Shown: in pieces, positions 27,964 to 37,509 of the stretch
How positions within the stretch are numbered: position 1 is the first letter of the stretch
Layout of the letters: each line of letters opens with the position of its first letter
DNA from: Streptococcus sp. k-402
GTDB taxonomy: Bacteria > Bacillota > Bacilli > Lactobacillales > Streptococcaceae
Assembly: GCF_013277515.1 (NCBI RefSeq)
Contig: NZ_VMNB01000009.1
Location: 24,148-61,988, forward strand
Length of the DNA stretch: 37,841 nt
Direction: 5' to 3'
Notes under the pieces: generated by a model
Told to the model about the DNA's origin: nothing
The model's input: only the letters and a program-made list of their open reading frames with translations
Databases searched by the model: none
Program-made: the position numbers and the translations under genes

Positions 27964-27992
27964 TTGACAAAAATACGCATTATAAGTATAAT
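27964..27992 (+). promoter_or_regulatory. Consensus sigma-A promoter of hicAB
   Basis: TTGACA (27964-27969), a 17-base spacer and TATAAT (27987-27992): both hexamers match consensus exactly. It lies 23 bases before the hicA start and 15 bases after the cin box. Confidence 0.88.
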
Positions 27993-28015
27993 TTTAGATA
28001 GAAAGGTGACCATAA

Positions 28016-28310
28016 ATGACAATCACAGGTAAGGAAATGGTAAAATTATACTCAATGAAAATCAAAGAGCAAACTAGGAAGCTGGCCGCAGGCTGTACTT
28101 GAGTACGGCAAGGATAAGCTGACGTGGTTTGAATTTGATTTTCGAAGAGTATTAGCTCTTGCAAATGGATGGATTGAAGTTCGTAAGAGAGGAAGTCATC
28201 ATCATTTTAAGAAAGAAGGGGTTCCCTATCTTGTCACTATTCCAGTTCACGGTAATGAGGATTTAGGAAAAGGACTAGAGAGAAAAATATTAAAAGATTT
28301 GGGACTATAG
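28016..28310 (+). pseudogene. hicA: hicA toxin gene broken by a BOX insertion
   Basis: ATG 28016, after GAAAGGTG, begins MTITGKEMVKL; the frame then enters the BOX and stops after about 28 codons. Removing 28049-28154 (BOX plus one TA) joins codon 11 to the downstream frame and restores a 62-residue HicA: MTITGKEMVKLALANGWIEV, then VRKRGSHHHFKKEG with the His expected to be catalytic, ending ERKILKDLGL. HicA toxins are small dsRBD-fold mRNA interferases. The 106-base gain causes a frameshift and adds stops, so no full toxin can be made. The rest of the gene looks undecayed, so the insertion is probably recent. Confidence 0.9.
28049..28152 (-). repeat. BOX element (A-C form) inside hicA
   Basis: Starts TACTCAATGAAAATCAAAGA and ends TTTTCGAAGAGTAT, the reversed ends of a BOX with boxC first and boxA last; no boxB module is apparent in about 104 bases. 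The target dinucleotide TA is present on both sides (28047-28048 and 28153-28154). The minus-strand orientation is BOX A to C. Confidence 0.92.
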
Positions 28311-28337
28311 TTGATTTGGAAATTGTGGAGGTGTATT

Positions 28338-28715
28338 ATGCTAAAATCTTATCCTGCTATTTTTCATAGAGAAGGCACTGGATACTGGATTGAATTTCCG
28401 GAGTTTGGAGGCGGAACTGAAGGAGCAACGATTGAACTTGCAATGAAAAATGCTCGGGAAATGCTTGAGAGTGTTTTAGCTTCTTATATTGATGAAGGAC
28501 TGGCTTTGCCTACTCCTAGTGACATTTCTATGTTAAAAGTTTCTGATGGATTTGTGTCTTTAATTCAGGTCAATCCCTTGCCTTTCGTAAAGAATAATAA
28601 GGCGATTCGAAAAAATGTTACGGTTCCAGAGTGGCTAGTCAGACTTGCAGATCGTGAGAAAGTGAACTATTCTGAAGTGTTGACACAAGCTCTTGAAAGT
28701 CGCTTGCAACTCTAA
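28338..28715 (+). CDS. hicB: HicB antitoxin
   Basis: A 125-residue antitoxin. The N-terminal HicB fold (LKSYPAIFHREGTGYWIEF, then ELAMKNAREMLESVL) would cover the HicA active site. The C-terminus (NVTVPEWLVRLADREKVNYS) fits a ribbon-helix-helix DNA-binding domain that would autoregulate the operon. ATG 28338 follows GGAGGTG; a TTG at 28311, right after the hicA stop, has no such site. It is intact although its toxin is broken, as expected since loss of the antitoxin alone would be harmful. Confidence 0.92.
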   Translation: MLKSYPAIFHREGTGYWIEFPEFGGGTEGATIELAMKNAREMLESVLASYIDEGLALPTPSDISMLKVSDGFVSLIQVNPLPFVKNNKAIRKNVTVPEWLVRLADREKVNYSEVLTQALESRLQL

Positions 28716-28732
28716 AATTATAGAGTGATCAA

Positions 28733-28758
28733 GATTAGGAAATTTCCTGATCTTTTTT
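28733..28758 (+). terminator. Terminator after hicB, before coiA
   Basis: GATTAGGA (28733-28740) and TCCTGATC (28745-28752) pair around AATT, then six T. Confidence 0.78.
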
Positions 28759-28764
28759 CTTTTT

Positions 28765-28772
28765 TACGAATA
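28765..28772 (+). promoter_or_regulatory. cin box (ComX) of coiA
   Basis: TACGAATA behind a T-rich tract, 21 bases before coiA, a known late competence gene. Confidence 0.93.
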
Positions 28773-28793
28773 ATATAGAAAAGGAGGGAAATC

Positions 28794-29747
28794 ATGTTTG
28801 TTGCTAGAAATGCTAGGGGGCGGCTGGTAAATGTGTTAGAGGATAAGCTTGAGAAGGAAGAATACACCTGCCCAGCTTGTGGAGGTCAGCTCCGTTTGCG
28901 TCAAGGACCAAGTGTCCGAACCCATTTTGCCCACAAATCCCTAAAAGACTGTGATTACTCCTTTGAAAATGAAAGCCCAGAACACTTGGCAAATAAGGAA
29001 GTCCTCTATCACTGGTTGAGAACAGAGGCAGAGGTGCAATTAGAATACCCCCTTCCAGAGCTTAAACAGATTGCAGATGTGTTTGTAAATGGCAATCTAG
29101 CTTTAGAGGTTCAGTGTAGCCCCTTGCCTCAAAAAGTCCTTAAAGAGCGAAGTGAGGGCTATCGTAGTCAGGCTTACCAAGTACTGTGGTTGCTGGGGGA
29201 AAAACTTTGGCTCAAGGAGCGTTTGACTCGTCTGCAACAAGGTTTTCTCTATTTCAGTCACAACATGGGCTTTTATGTTTGGGAATTAGACAGTGAAAAA
29301 CAAGTTTTAAGACTCAAATACCTGATTCACCAAGATCTCCGAGGTAAACTCCATTATCAGATTAAGGAATTTCCCTGTGGTCAAGGTAGTCTACTGGAGA
29401 TATTACGTTTTCCCTATAAGAAACAAAAAATATCTCATTTTACAGTTTCTCAGGACAAGGACATCTGTCGTTATATTCGGCAACAACTGTACTATCAAAA
29501 TCCCATTTGGATGAAAGAACAAGCAGAAGCCTATCAAAAGGGAGAAAATCTCCTGACTTATGGGTTAAAAGAATGGTATCCACAAATTCGACCACTAGTA
29601 GGTGATTTTTGCCAAATTGAGAAGGATTTGACCAGCTATTATCAGTATTTTCAAACCTATTATCAACAAAATCCTCAAAATGATTGGCAAAAGCTCTATC
29701 CACCAGCCTTTTATCAGCAATATTTCTTGAAAAATATGGTAGAATAG
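28794..29747 (+). CDS. coiA: Competence protein CoiA
   Basis: A late competence protein needed for processing or recombination of incoming DNA. The 317 residues begin with a zinc-ribbon-like segment (YTCPACGGQLRLRQG, then THFAHKSLKDC). A PD-(D/E)XK-type nuclease core follows: IADVFVNGNLALEVQCS near 96, with Asp and the Glu-Val-Gln pair as likely metal ligands. AAGGAGGG precedes the start. pepF follows after 18 bases, so pepF may receive some competence-driven transcription. Confidence 0.95.
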   Translation: MFVARNARGRLVNVLEDKLEKEEYTCPACGGQLRLRQGPSVRTHFAHKSLKDCDYSFENESPEHLANKEVLYHWLRTEAEVQLEYPLPELKQIADVFVNGNLALEVQCSPLPQKVLKERSEGYRSQAYQVLWLLGEKLWLKERLTRLQQGFLYFSHNMGFYVWELDSEKQVLRLKYLIHQDLRGKLHYQIKEFPCGQGSLLEILRFPYKKQKISHFTVSQDKDICRYIRQQLYYQNPIWMKEQAEAYQKGENLLTYGLKEWYPQIRPLVGDFCQIEKDLTSYYQYFQTYYQQNPQNDWQKLYPPAFYQQYFLKNMVE

Positions 29748-29765
29748 AAAGGATGGAGGAATCTA

Positions 29766-31568
29766 ATGGTATTACAAAGACATGAAATAAATGAAAAAGA
29801 TACATGGGATCTATCAACGATTTACCCAACTGACCAGGATTGGGAAGAAGCCTTAAAAGATTTAACTGAAAAATTGGAGACAGTAGCCCAGTATGAAGGT
29901 CATCTCTTGGATAGTGCGGATAGCCTACTCGAAATTACTGAATTTTCTCTTGAAATGGAACGCCAAATGGAGAAGCTTTACGTCTATGCTCATATGAAGA
30001 ATGACCAAGACACACGTGAAGCTAAGTATCAAGAGTATTACGCCAAAGCAATGACTCTCTACAGCCAGCTAGACCAAGCCTTTTCATTCTATGAACCTGA
30101 ATTTATGGAAATCAGTGAAAAGCAGTATGCTGACTTTTTAGAAGCTCAGCCAAAATTGCAGGTTTATCGACACTATTTTGACAAACTTTTGCAAGGCAAG
30201 GATCACGTTCTATCACAACGCGAAGAAGAGCTATTGGCTGGAGCTGGAGAAATCTTTGGTTCGGCAAGTGAAACCTTCGCTATCTTGGACAATGCGGATA
30301 TTGTGTTCCCTTATGTTCTTGACGATGATGGTAAGGAAGTTCAACTCTCTCATGGGACTTACACACGTTTGATGGAGTCTAAAAATCGTGAGGTGCGTCG
30401 TGGTGCCTATCAAGCCCTTTATGCGACTTATCAACAATTCCAACATACCTATGCCAAAACCTTGCAAACCAATGTTAAGGTGCAAAACTATCGTGCAAAA
30501 GTTCGCAACTACAAGAGTGCTCGTCATGCAGCCCTAGCGGCTAATTTTGTTCCAGAAAGTGTTTATGACAATTTGGTAGCAGCAGTTCGCAAGCATTTGC
30601 CACTCTTGCATCGTTACCTTGAACTTCGTTCAAAAATCTTGGGAATTTCAGATCTCAAGATGTACGATGTCTACACACCGCTTTCGTCAGTAGATTATAG
30701 TTTCACCTACCAAGAAGCCTTGAAAAAGGCAGAAGATGCCTTGGCAGTCTTGGGTGAAGATTACTTGAGCCGTGTTAAACGTGCTTTCAGTGAGCGTTGG
30801 ATTGACGTTTATGAAAATCAAGGCAAGCGTTCAGGGGCTTACTCTGGTGGTTCTTACGATACCAATGCCTTCATGCTTCTTAACTGGCAGGACAATCTAG
30901 ACAATCTTTTTACTCTTGTTCATGAAACTGGTCACAGTATGCACTCAAGCTATACTCGCGAAACTCAGCCTTATGTTTACGGGGATTACTCTATTTTCTT
31001 GGCTGAGATTGCATCAACTACCAATGAAAATATCTTGACGGAGAAATTATTGGAAGAAGTGGAAGATGACGCAACGCGCTTTGCTATTCTCAATAACTTC
31101 CTAGACGGTTTCCGTGGAACAGTTTTCCGCCAAACTCAATTTGCTGAGTTTGAACACGCGATTCACCAAGCGGATCAAAATGGTGAAGTCTTGACAAGCG
31201 ATTTCTTAAATAAACTCTACGCAGACTTGAACCAAGAGTATTATGGTTTGAGTAAGGAAGACAATCCTGAAATCCAATACGAGTGGGCACGCATTCCACA
31301 CTTCTACTATAACTACTATGTATACCAATATTCAACAGGATTTGCAGCAGCCTCAGCCTTGGCTGAAAAGATTGTTCATGGTAGTCAAGAAGACCGTGAC
31401 CGCTATATCGACTACCTCAAGGCAGGTAAGTCTGACTATCCACTTAATGTCATGAGAAAAGCTGGAGTTGATATGGAGAAGGAAGACTATCTCAACGATG
31501 CCTTTGCAGTCTTTGAACGTCGTTTGAATGAGTTTGAAGCCCTTGTTGAAAAATTGGGATTGGCATAA
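29766..31568 (+). CDS. pepF: Oligoendopeptidase F (M3B zinc peptidase)
   Basis: A cytosolic zinc peptidase that cuts short peptides. It has the M3 signature HETGH at residues 386-390 (HExxH) inside [15 protein letters not shown], and the third zinc ligand is expected in the following ...AEIASTTNE helix. At 600 residues it is of normal length. GGAGGAA precedes the start. It is followed by the O-methyltransferase gene after one base. Confidence 0.96.
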   Translation: MVLQRHEINEKDTWDLSTIYPTDQDWEEALKDLTEKLETVAQYEGHLLDSADSLLEITEFSLEMERQMEKLYVYAHMKNDQDTREAKYQEYYAKAMTLYSQLDQAFSFYEPEFMEISEKQYADFLEAQPKLQVYRHYFDKLLQGKDHVLSQREEELLAGAGEIFGSASETFAILDNADIVFPYVLDDDGKEVQLSHGTYTRLMESKNREVRRGAYQALYATYQQFQHTYAKTLQTNVKVQNYRAKVRNYKSARHAALAANFVPESVYDNLVAAVRKHLPLLHRYLELRSKILGISDLKMYDVYTPLSSVDYSFTYQEALKKAEDALAVLGEDYLSRVKRAFSERWIDVYENQGKRSGAYSGGSYDTNAFMLLNWQDNLDNLFTLVHETGHSMHSSYTRETQPYVYGDYSIFLAEIASTTNENILTEKLLEEVEDDATRFAILNNFLDGFRGTVFRQTQFAEFEHAIHQADQNGEVLTSDFLNKLYADLNQEYYGLSKEDNPEIQYEWARIPHFYYNYYVYQYSTGFAAASALAEKIVHGSQEDRDRYIDYLKAGKSDYPLNVMRKAGVDMEKEDYLNDAFAVFERRLNEFEALVEKLGLA

Positions 31569-31569
31569 G

Positions 31570-32310
31570 ATGGTTGAATCGTATAGTAAGAATGCCAACC
31601 ATAACATGCGTCGCCCTGTCGTCAAGGAAGAAATTGTGGACTTGATGCGTCAGCGCCAAAAGCAAGTCACAGGAGCTTTGAAAGAATTGGAAGACTTTGC
31701 CCGCAAGGAAAATATTCCCATTATTCCCCATGAAACGGTAGCTTATTTCCGTTTTCTCATGGAAACCATGCAACCTAAAAACATTCTGGAAATTGGGACG
31801 GCCATCGGTTTTTCAGCCCTCTTGATGGCAGAATATGCGCCAAATTCTAAGATTACAACCATTGACCGCAATCCAGAAATGATTGGTTTTGCCAAGGAAA
31901 ATTTTGCTCAATTTGACAGTCGTAAGCAAATCACACTCCTAGAAGGAGATGCGGTAGATGTCTTATCTACACTGACAGAGTCCTATGATTTCGTCTTTAT
32001 GGATTCAGCCAAGTCTAAATACATCGTCTTTCTGCCAGAAATCCTCAAACATTTGGACGTTGGAGGTGTGGTTGTCTTGGATGATATTTTCCAAGGTGGT
32101 GATGTTGCCAAGGATATTATGGAAGTCCGTCGTGGCCAGCGAACCATTTATCGAGGACTTCAAAGACTATTTGATGCAACCTTAGACAATCCAGGACTCA
32201 CCGCAACATTAGTACCTCTGGGGGACGGCATTCTCATGCTTCGTAAGAATGTAGCAGATGTTCAATTGCCTGACAGCGAAAGATTTTCAGAAAAATTTAA
32301 GAAAATATAG
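31570..32310 (+). CDS. O-methyltransferase (class I, SAM dependent)
   Basis: A 246-residue protein of the methyltransf_3 (catechol O-methyltransferase-like, YrrM/TrmR) type. ILEIGTAIGFSALLMAEY near residue 75 is the SAM motif, and FVFMDSAKSKY and VVLDDIFQGG supply the metal-binding Asp residues. Bacillus TrmR of this family methylates tRNA at U34; that role is possible but not shown here. ATG 31570, one base after the pepF stop and without a clear binding site of its own, indicates coupling; the longer frame lies in pepF. Confidence 0.87.
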   Translation: MVESYSKNANHNMRRPVVKEEIVDLMRQRQKQVTGALKELEDFARKENIPIIPHETVAYFRFLMETMQPKNILEIGTAIGFSALLMAEYAPNSKITTIDRNPEMIGFAKENFAQFDSRKQITLLEGDAVDVLSTLTESYDFVFMDSAKSKYIVFLPEILKHLDVGGVVVLDDIFQGGDVAKDIMEVRRGQRTIYRGLQRLFDATLDNPGLTATLVPLGDGILMLRKNVADVQLPDSERFSEKFKKI

Positions 32311-32349
32311 TAAAATAGATAGAGTAACACTTATCTCAAAGGAGTAGAC

Positions 32350-33291
32350 ATGAAGAAAAAACTATTGGCAGGTGCCATTACATTATTATCAGTAGCAACT
32401 TTAGCAGCTTGTTCGAAAGGTTCAGAAGGGGCAGACCTTATCAGCATGAAAGGGGATGTCATCACAGAACATCAATTTTATGAGCAAGTGAAAAGCAACC
32501 CTTCAGCCCAACAAGTCTTGTTAAATATGACCATCCAAAAAGTTTTTGAAAAACAATATGGCTCAGAGCTTGATGATAAAGAGGTTGATGATACTATCGC
32601 CGAAGAAGAAAAACAATATGGTGAGAACTACCAACGTGTCTTGTCACAAGCAGGCATGACTCTTGAAACACGTAAAGCTCAAATTCGTACAAGTAAATTG
32701 GTTGAGTTGGCAGTTAAGAAAGCAGCAGAAGCTGAATTGACAGATGATGCTTACAAGAAGGCCTTTGACGAATACACTCCAGACGTAACGGCTCAAATCA
32801 TCCGTCTTGATAATGAAGATAAGGCCAAAGAAGTTCTCGAAAAAGCCAAGGCAGAAGGTGCTGACTTTGCTCAATTAGCTAAAGATAACTCAACTGATGA
32901 GAAAACTAAAGCGAATGGTGGAGAAATCACCTTTGATTCTGCTTCAACGGAAGTACCTGAGCAAGTCAAGAAAGCTGCTTTTGCTTTAGATGTAAATGGC
33001 ATTTCTGATGTGATTACAGCAACTGGCACACAAGCCTACAGTAGCCAATATTACATTGTAAAACTCATTAAGAAAACAGAAAAATCATCTAATATCGATG
33101 ACTACAAAGAAAAATTAAAAACTGTTATCTTGACTCAAAAACAAAATGATTCAACATTTGTTCAAAGCATTATCGGAAAAGAATTGCAAGCAGCCAATAT
33201 CAAGGTTAAGGATCAAGCCTTCCAAAATATCTTTACCCAATATATCGGTGGTGGAGATTCAAGCTCAAGCAGTAGTACATCAAACGAATAG
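32350..33291 (+). CDS. prsA: Lipoprotein foldase PrsA (PpmA)
   Basis: A membrane-anchored parvulin-type foldase that helps exported proteins fold at the wall side of the membrane; called PpmA in pneumococcus. The 313 residues carry a lipoprotein signal MKKKLLAGAITLL...LAAC with the lipidated Cys at 21. A central PpiC domain follows (about 145-240: VTAQIIRLDNEDKAKEVL, then DNSTDEKTKANGGEITF), and the tail is Ser-rich. Several usual catalytic parvulin residues are hard to find, so chaperone rather than isomerase activity may dominate. AAAGGAG precedes the start. Confidence 0.95.
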   Translation: MKKKLLAGAITLLSVATLAACSKGSEGADLISMKGDVITEHQFYEQVKSNPSAQQVLLNMTIQKVFEKQYGSELDDKEVDDTIAEEEKQYGENYQRVLSQAGMTLETRKAQIRTSKLVELAVKKAAEAELTDDAYKKAFDEYTPDVTAQIIRLDNEDKAKEVLEKAKAEGADFAQLAKDNSTDEKTKANGGEITFDSASTEVPEQVKKAAFALDVNGISDVITATGTQAYSSQYYIVKLIKKTEKSSNIDDYKEKLKTVILTQKQNDSTFVQSIIGKELQAANIKVKDQAFQNIFTQYIGGGDSSSSSSTSNE

Positions 33292-33299
33292 TCCAAATC

Positions 33300-33331
33300 A
33301 ATACAAATCTCTTTTGAGGTTTGTATTTTTT
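33300..33331 (+). terminator. Terminator after prsA
   Basis: A 12-bp stem with one G-U pair, 33300-33311 with 33316-33327, around TTTT and followed by T. Confidence 0.88.
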
Positions 33332-33413
33332 GAACTTGAGTCTGGAAATAATTCTGTAAAAACAGTAAAATTCGAAGGATTGTAAGGTAAGAGTTTTTTT
33401 CTTTCTGAAAAAA

Positions 33414-33422
33414 TGGTATAAT
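33414..33422 (+). promoter_or_regulatory. Extended -10 promoter of ftsW
   Basis: TGGTATAAT, a full extended -10, 71 bases before ftsW. Confidence 0.65.
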
Positions 33423-33493
33423 AGCAATCAAAACTAGAAAATAAAACGGAATTTGGAACAGATTTGTCTGTATCCTAGTAGAGTGGTGATACT

Positions 33494-34717
33494 ATGAAGA
33501 TTAGTAAGAGGCACTTATTAAATTATTCCATCTTGATTCCTTACTTGCTTTTATCTATTTTGGGCTTGATTGTGGTCTATTCGACCACCAGCGCTATTTT
33601 AATTGAAGAAGGCAAGAGCGCCTTGCAATTGGTTCGAAATCAAGGAATCTTTTGGATTGTTAGTTTGATACTGATTGCCTTAATTTATAAATTGAGACTA
33701 GATTTTTTGAGAAATGAGCGACTAATCATTTTAGTTATATTGATAGAAATGGTTTTATTGTTTTTGGCTCGTTTTATTGGTATTTCCGTGAACGGGGCAT
33801 ACGGTTGGATTTCGGTTGCAGGAGTAACTATTCAGCCAGCTGAGTACTTAAAAATCATTATTATTTGGTATTTGGCTCACCGATTCTCCAAACAGCAAGA
33901 AGAAATAGCTATTTATGATTTTCAAGTTTTGACTCAAAATCAATGGCTTCCCCGTGCTTTTAATGATTGGCGATTCGTTCTCCTGGTTCTGATTGGAAGT
34001 TTGGGAATTTTCCCTGATTTAGGAAATGCGACTATTTTAGTATTGGTTTCTTTGATTATGTATACAGTTAGTGGAATCGCTTATCGTTGGTTTTCAACCA
34101 TTCTGGCGCTCGTATCTGCCGCTTCTGTCTTTGTCTTGACCACTATCAGCCTAATCGGTGTTGAGACCTTTTCAAAAATTCCAGTATTTGGCTATGTGGC
34201 CAAGCGCTTTAGTGCCTTTTTTAATCCTTTTGCCGATCGTGCGGATGCGGGTCACCAGTTATCTAATTCTTATTTTGCCATGGTCAATGGCGGTTGGTTT
34301 GGTCTAGGTCTTGGGAATTCGATTGAAAAACGAGGTTATTTACCAGAAGCTCATACAGACTTTGTCTTTTCTATCGTGATTGAAGAATTTGGCTTTGTTG
34401 GTGCTAGTCTTATTTTAGCTCTCTTGTTTTTCATGATTTTGCGGATTATCTTGGTCGGTATCCGAGCGGAGAATCCTTTCAATGCCATGGTTGCACTCGG
34501 TGTCGGAGGGATGATGTTGGTTCAGGTATTTGTCAATATCGGAGGGATTTCGGGCTTGATTCCATCTACAGGAGTAACCTTTCCCTTCTTATCCCAGGGT
34601 GGAAACAGTCTTCTAGTCTTGTCAGTGGCAGTGGCCTTTGTCTTAAATATTGATGCCAGTGAAAAACGCGCTAAGTTGTACCGAGAATTGGAAAATCAAC
34701 CAATGAACCTTCTGTGA
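33494..34717 (+). CDS. ftsW: Septal peptidoglycan glycosyltransferase FtsW
   Basis: A SEDS-family polymerase that builds septal glycan strands together with a class B penicillin-binding protein. The 407 residues form about 10 membrane helices. Family signatures are GAYGWISVAGVTIQPAEYLK near 97, EAHTDFVFSIVIEEFGFVG near 284 and FPFLSQGGNSLLV near 365. GTGGTGA precedes the start, a moderate site. It is 24 bases from ppc and probably shares its transcript. Confidence 0.96.
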   Translation: MKISKRHLLNYSILIPYLLLSILGLIVVYSTTSAILIEEGKSALQLVRNQGIFWIVSLILIALIYKLRLDFLRNERLIILVILIEMVLLFLARFIGISVNGAYGWISVAGVTIQPAEYLKIIIIWYLAHRFSKQQEEIAIYDFQVLTQNQWLPRAFNDWRFVLLVLIGSLGIFPDLGNATILVLVSLIMYTVSGIAYRWFSTILALVSAASVFVLTTISLIGVETFSKIPVFGYVAKRFSAFFNPFADRADAGHQLSNSYFAMVNGGWFGLGLGNSIEKRGYLPEAHTDFVFSIVIEEFGFVGASLILALLFFMILRIILVGIRAENPFNAMVALGVGGMMLVQVFVNIGGISGLIPSTGVTFPFLSQGGNSLLVLSVAVAFVLNIDASEKRAKLYRELENQPMNLL

Positions 34718-34741
34718 AGTAGAATAAAGAAAGGATAGTCT

Positions 34742-37438
34742 ATGTCTCTTCAAAAATTAGAAAATTATAGTAATAAAAGTGTTGTGCAAGAAGAAGTATT
34801 GATTCTAACAGAATTGCTGGAAGATATTACTAAAAATATGCTTGCACCAGAGACCTTTGAAAAAATCATGCAGTTGAAAGAATTATCAACGCAGGAAGAT
34901 TATCAAGGTCTAAACCGTCTAGTGACTAGCTTATCAAATGATGAAATGGTCTATATTTCACGCTATTTTTCAATCTTACCTCTTTTGATTAATATTTCAG
35001 AGGATGTGGATTTAGCTTATGAAATCAATCATCAAAATAATATTGATCAGGACTATTTAGGTAAATTATCTACAACGATCAAAATGGTTGCTGAAAAAGA
35101 AAATGCCGTTGAAATTCTTGAACACTTGAATGTTGTCCCTGTTTTGACAGCCCATCCAACACAAGTGCAACGAAAAAGTATGTTGGATTTAACAAATCAC
35201 ATTCATAGTCTTTTGCGTAAATACCGTGATGTTAAGTTGGGGTTGATCAATAAAGAAAAATGGCACAATGATTTGCGCCGTTATATCGAAATTATCATGC
35301 AGACAGACATGATTCGTGAGAAAAAATTAAAAGTGACTAACGAAATCACGAATGCTATGGAATATTACAACAGCTCCTTTTTGAAAGCTGTACCTCACTT
35401 GACGACGGAGTATAAGCGCTTAGCGCAAGCACATGGGTTGAATTTAAAACAGGCTAAGCCAATCACCATGGGTATGTGGATTGGTGGAGACCGTGATGGT
35501 AATCCCTTTGTTACAGCAGATACCTTGAAACAGTCTGCACTCACTCAGTGTGAAGTCATCATGAACTATTATGATGAAAAGATTTACCAACTTTATCGTG
35601 AATTTTCTCTTTCAACTAGCATTGTCAATGTAAGTAAGCAAGTCAGAGAAATGGCTCGTCAGTCCAAGGATAACTCGATTTACCGCGAAAAAGAGCTTTA
35701 CCGTCGTGCCTTGTTTGATATTCAATCAAAAATCCAAGCAACAAAAACCTATCTGATTGATGATAAAGAAGTTGGAACTCGTTATGAAACCGCCAATGAT
35801 TTTTACAAGGATTTGATTGCCATTCGAGATTCTCTACTAGAAAATAAGGGCGAGTCCTTGATTTCAGGTGATTTTGTTGAATTACTGCAGGCAGTAGAGA
35901 TATTTGGTTTTTACCTAGCATCAATTGATATGCGACAAGACTCTAGCGTCTATGAAGCCTGTGTGGCAGAACTCTTGAAATCAGCAGGAATTCATTCTCG
36001 CTATAGTGAGTTGAGTGAAGAAGAAAAATGTGACCTTCTCTTGAAAGAATTAGAAGAAGATCCCCGAATTCTTTCTGCGACTCACGCAGAAAAATCAGAA
36101 TTATTAGCAAAAGAACTAGCTATTTTTAAGACGGCTCGTGTTTTGAAAGATAAGTTGGGAGATGATGTCATCCGCCAAACCATCATTTCGCATGCTACCA
36201 GCCTTTCTGATATGCTAGAATTAGCTGTCCTATTAAAAGAAGTAGGACTGGTGGATACGGAAAGGGCGCGTGTTCAGATTGTTCCTCTTTTTGAAACAAT
36301 TGAAGACTTGGATCATTCAGAGGAAACAATGAGAAAATATCTTTCTCTTAGCCTTGCCAAAAAATGGATTGCCTCACGAAATAACTACCAAGAAATCATG
36401 CTTGGCTACTCTGACAGTAATAAAGATGGCGGTTACTTGTCATCATGTTGGACCCTTTACAAGGCTCAACAACAATTGACTGCTATTGGAGATGAATTTG
36501 GCGTTAAGGTTACTTTCTTCCATGGTCGTGGTGGTACTGTCGGTCGTGGTGGTGGGCCAACCTATGAAGCCATCACATCTCAACCGCTCAAGTCTATCAA
36601 GGATCGTATCCGCTTGACGGAGCAGGGTGAAGTAATTGGGAATAAATACGGTAACAAAGACGCCGCTTACTATAATCTTGAAATGCTAGTATCGGCAGCT
36701 ATTAACCGTATGATTACTCAGAAGAAGAGCGATACCAATACCTCAAATCGTTATGAAGCCATTATGGATCAAGTAGTGGACCGTAGTTACGATATCTACC
36801 GTGATTTGGTCTTTGGTAATGAGCATTTCTATGATTATTTCTTCGAGTCAAGTCCAATCAAGGCTATTTCAAGTTTTAATATTGGTTCTCGTCCAGCCGC
36901 TCGTAAGACGATTACTGAAATCGGTGGTTTGCGTGCCATCCCTTGGGTATTCTCATGGTCACAAAGTCGTGTTATGTTCCCTGGATGGTATGGGGTTGGT
37001 TCAAGTTTCAAGGAATTTATCGATAAAAATCCAGAGAATATTGCTATTTTACGAGATATGTACCAAAATTGGCCTTTCTTCCAATCGCTTCTTTCAAATG
37101 TTGATATGGTTTTGTCAAAATCAAATATGAATATTGCTTTTGAATATGCTAAACTTTGTGAAGACGAGCAAGTTAAGGCCATCTATGAGACTATTTTAAA
37201 TGAATGGCAAGTTACTAAGAACGTTATCTTGGCTATTGAAGGACATGACGAACTCTTAGCTGACAATCCATATCTAAAAGCTAGTCTGGATTACCGTATG
37301 CCTTACTTTAATATTCTCAACTATATTCAGTTAGAGTTGATTAAACGCCAACGTCGTGGAGAATTGTCCAGTGATCAAGAACGATTGATTCATATCACCA
37401 TCAACGGAATTGCGACAGGCTTGCGTAATTCAGGCTAA
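34742..37438 (+). CDS. ppc: Phosphoenolpyruvate carboxylase
   Basis: Makes oxaloacetate from phosphoenolpyruvate and bicarbonate, giving the carbon skeleton for aspartate in a bacterium without a full citrate cycle. The 898 residues contain [12 protein letters not shown] (catalytic His) near 138, [17 protein letters not shown] near 248, [11 protein letters not shown] near 557, and the glycine-rich [14 protein letters not shown] near 595. The C-terminus is RNSG, where RNTG is usual. AAAGGA precedes the start. Confidence 0.97.
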   Translation: MSLQKLENYSNKSVVQEEVLILTELLEDITKNMLAPETFEKIMQLKELSTQEDYQGLNRLVTSLSNDEMVYISRYFSILPLLINISEDVDLAYEINHQNNIDQDYLGKLSTTIKMVAEKENAVEILEHLNVVPVLTAHPTQVQRKSMLDLTNHIHSLLRKYRDVKLGLINKEKWHNDLRRYIEIIMQTDMIREKKLKVTNEITNAMEYYNSSFLKAVPHLTTEYKRLAQAHGLNLKQAKPITMGMWIGGDRDGNPFVTADTLKQSALTQCEVIMNYYDEKIYQLYREFSLSTSIVNVSKQVREMARQSKDNSIYREKELYRRALFDIQSKIQATKTYLIDDKEVGTRYETANDFYKDLIAIRDSLLENKGESLISGDFVELLQAVEIFGFYLASIDMRQDSSVYEACVAELLKSAGIHSRYSELSEEEKCDLLLKELEEDPRILSATHAEKSELLAKELAIFKTARVLKDKLGDDVIRQTIISHATSLSDMLELAVLLKEVGLVDTERARVQIVPLFETIEDLDHSEETMRKYLSLSLAKKWIASRNNYQEIMLGYSDSNKDGGYLSSCWTLYKAQQQLTAIGDEFGVKVTFFHGRGGTVGRGGGPTYEAITSQPLKSIKDRIRLTEQGEVIGNKYGNKDAAYYNLEMLVSAAINRMITQKKSDTNTSNRYEAIMDQVVDRSYDIYRDLVFGNEHFYDYFFESSPIKAISSFNIGSRPAARKTITEIGGLRAIPWVFSWSQSRVMFPGWYGVGSSFKEFIDKNPENIAILRDMYQNWPFFQSLLSNVDMVLSKSNMNIAFEYAKLCEDEQVKAIYETILNEWQVTKNVILAIEGHDELLADNPYLKASLDYRMPYFNILNYIQLELIKRQRRGELSSDQERLIHITINGIATGLRNSG

Positions 37439-37479
37439 TCATTTTCAAAAGTGAAGATGAAAAAAATTCTAATAGACTA

Positions 37480-37507
37480 TTGACAAGTAGTTTAAAAATG
37501 ATATAAT
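37480..37507 (+). promoter_or_regulatory. Sigma-A promoter of the T-box leader
   Basis: TTGACA (37480-37485), 16 bases, TATAAT (37502-37507). Note that the proposed T-box stem I starts at 37510, close to the expected transcription start, so the true start or the stem base may be slightly different. Confidence 0.8.
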
Positions 37508-37509
37508 TT

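Larger units (their letters stand above)
28731..28772 (+). repeat. Terminator/cin-box direct repeat, copy 2
   Basis: The partner of 27905-27948; see that entry. This copy has the better hairpin (one G-U pair rather than two) and is probably the native coiA promoter. Confidence 0.88.

Noticed and set aside
28016..28102. The 28-codon frame at the start of hicA as a real small protein
   Set aside because: Only the first 11 codons match HicA; the rest is BOX sequence read by chance up to a stop.
28311..28337. TTG 28311 as the hicB start
   Set aside because: GGAGGTG is spaced for ATG 28338, and the extra nine residues do not fit the HicB N-terminus.
37441..37475. Hairpin TCATTTTC/GAAGATGA after ppc as a terminator
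   Set aside because: The stem is weak and is followed by A, not T, on the + strand.
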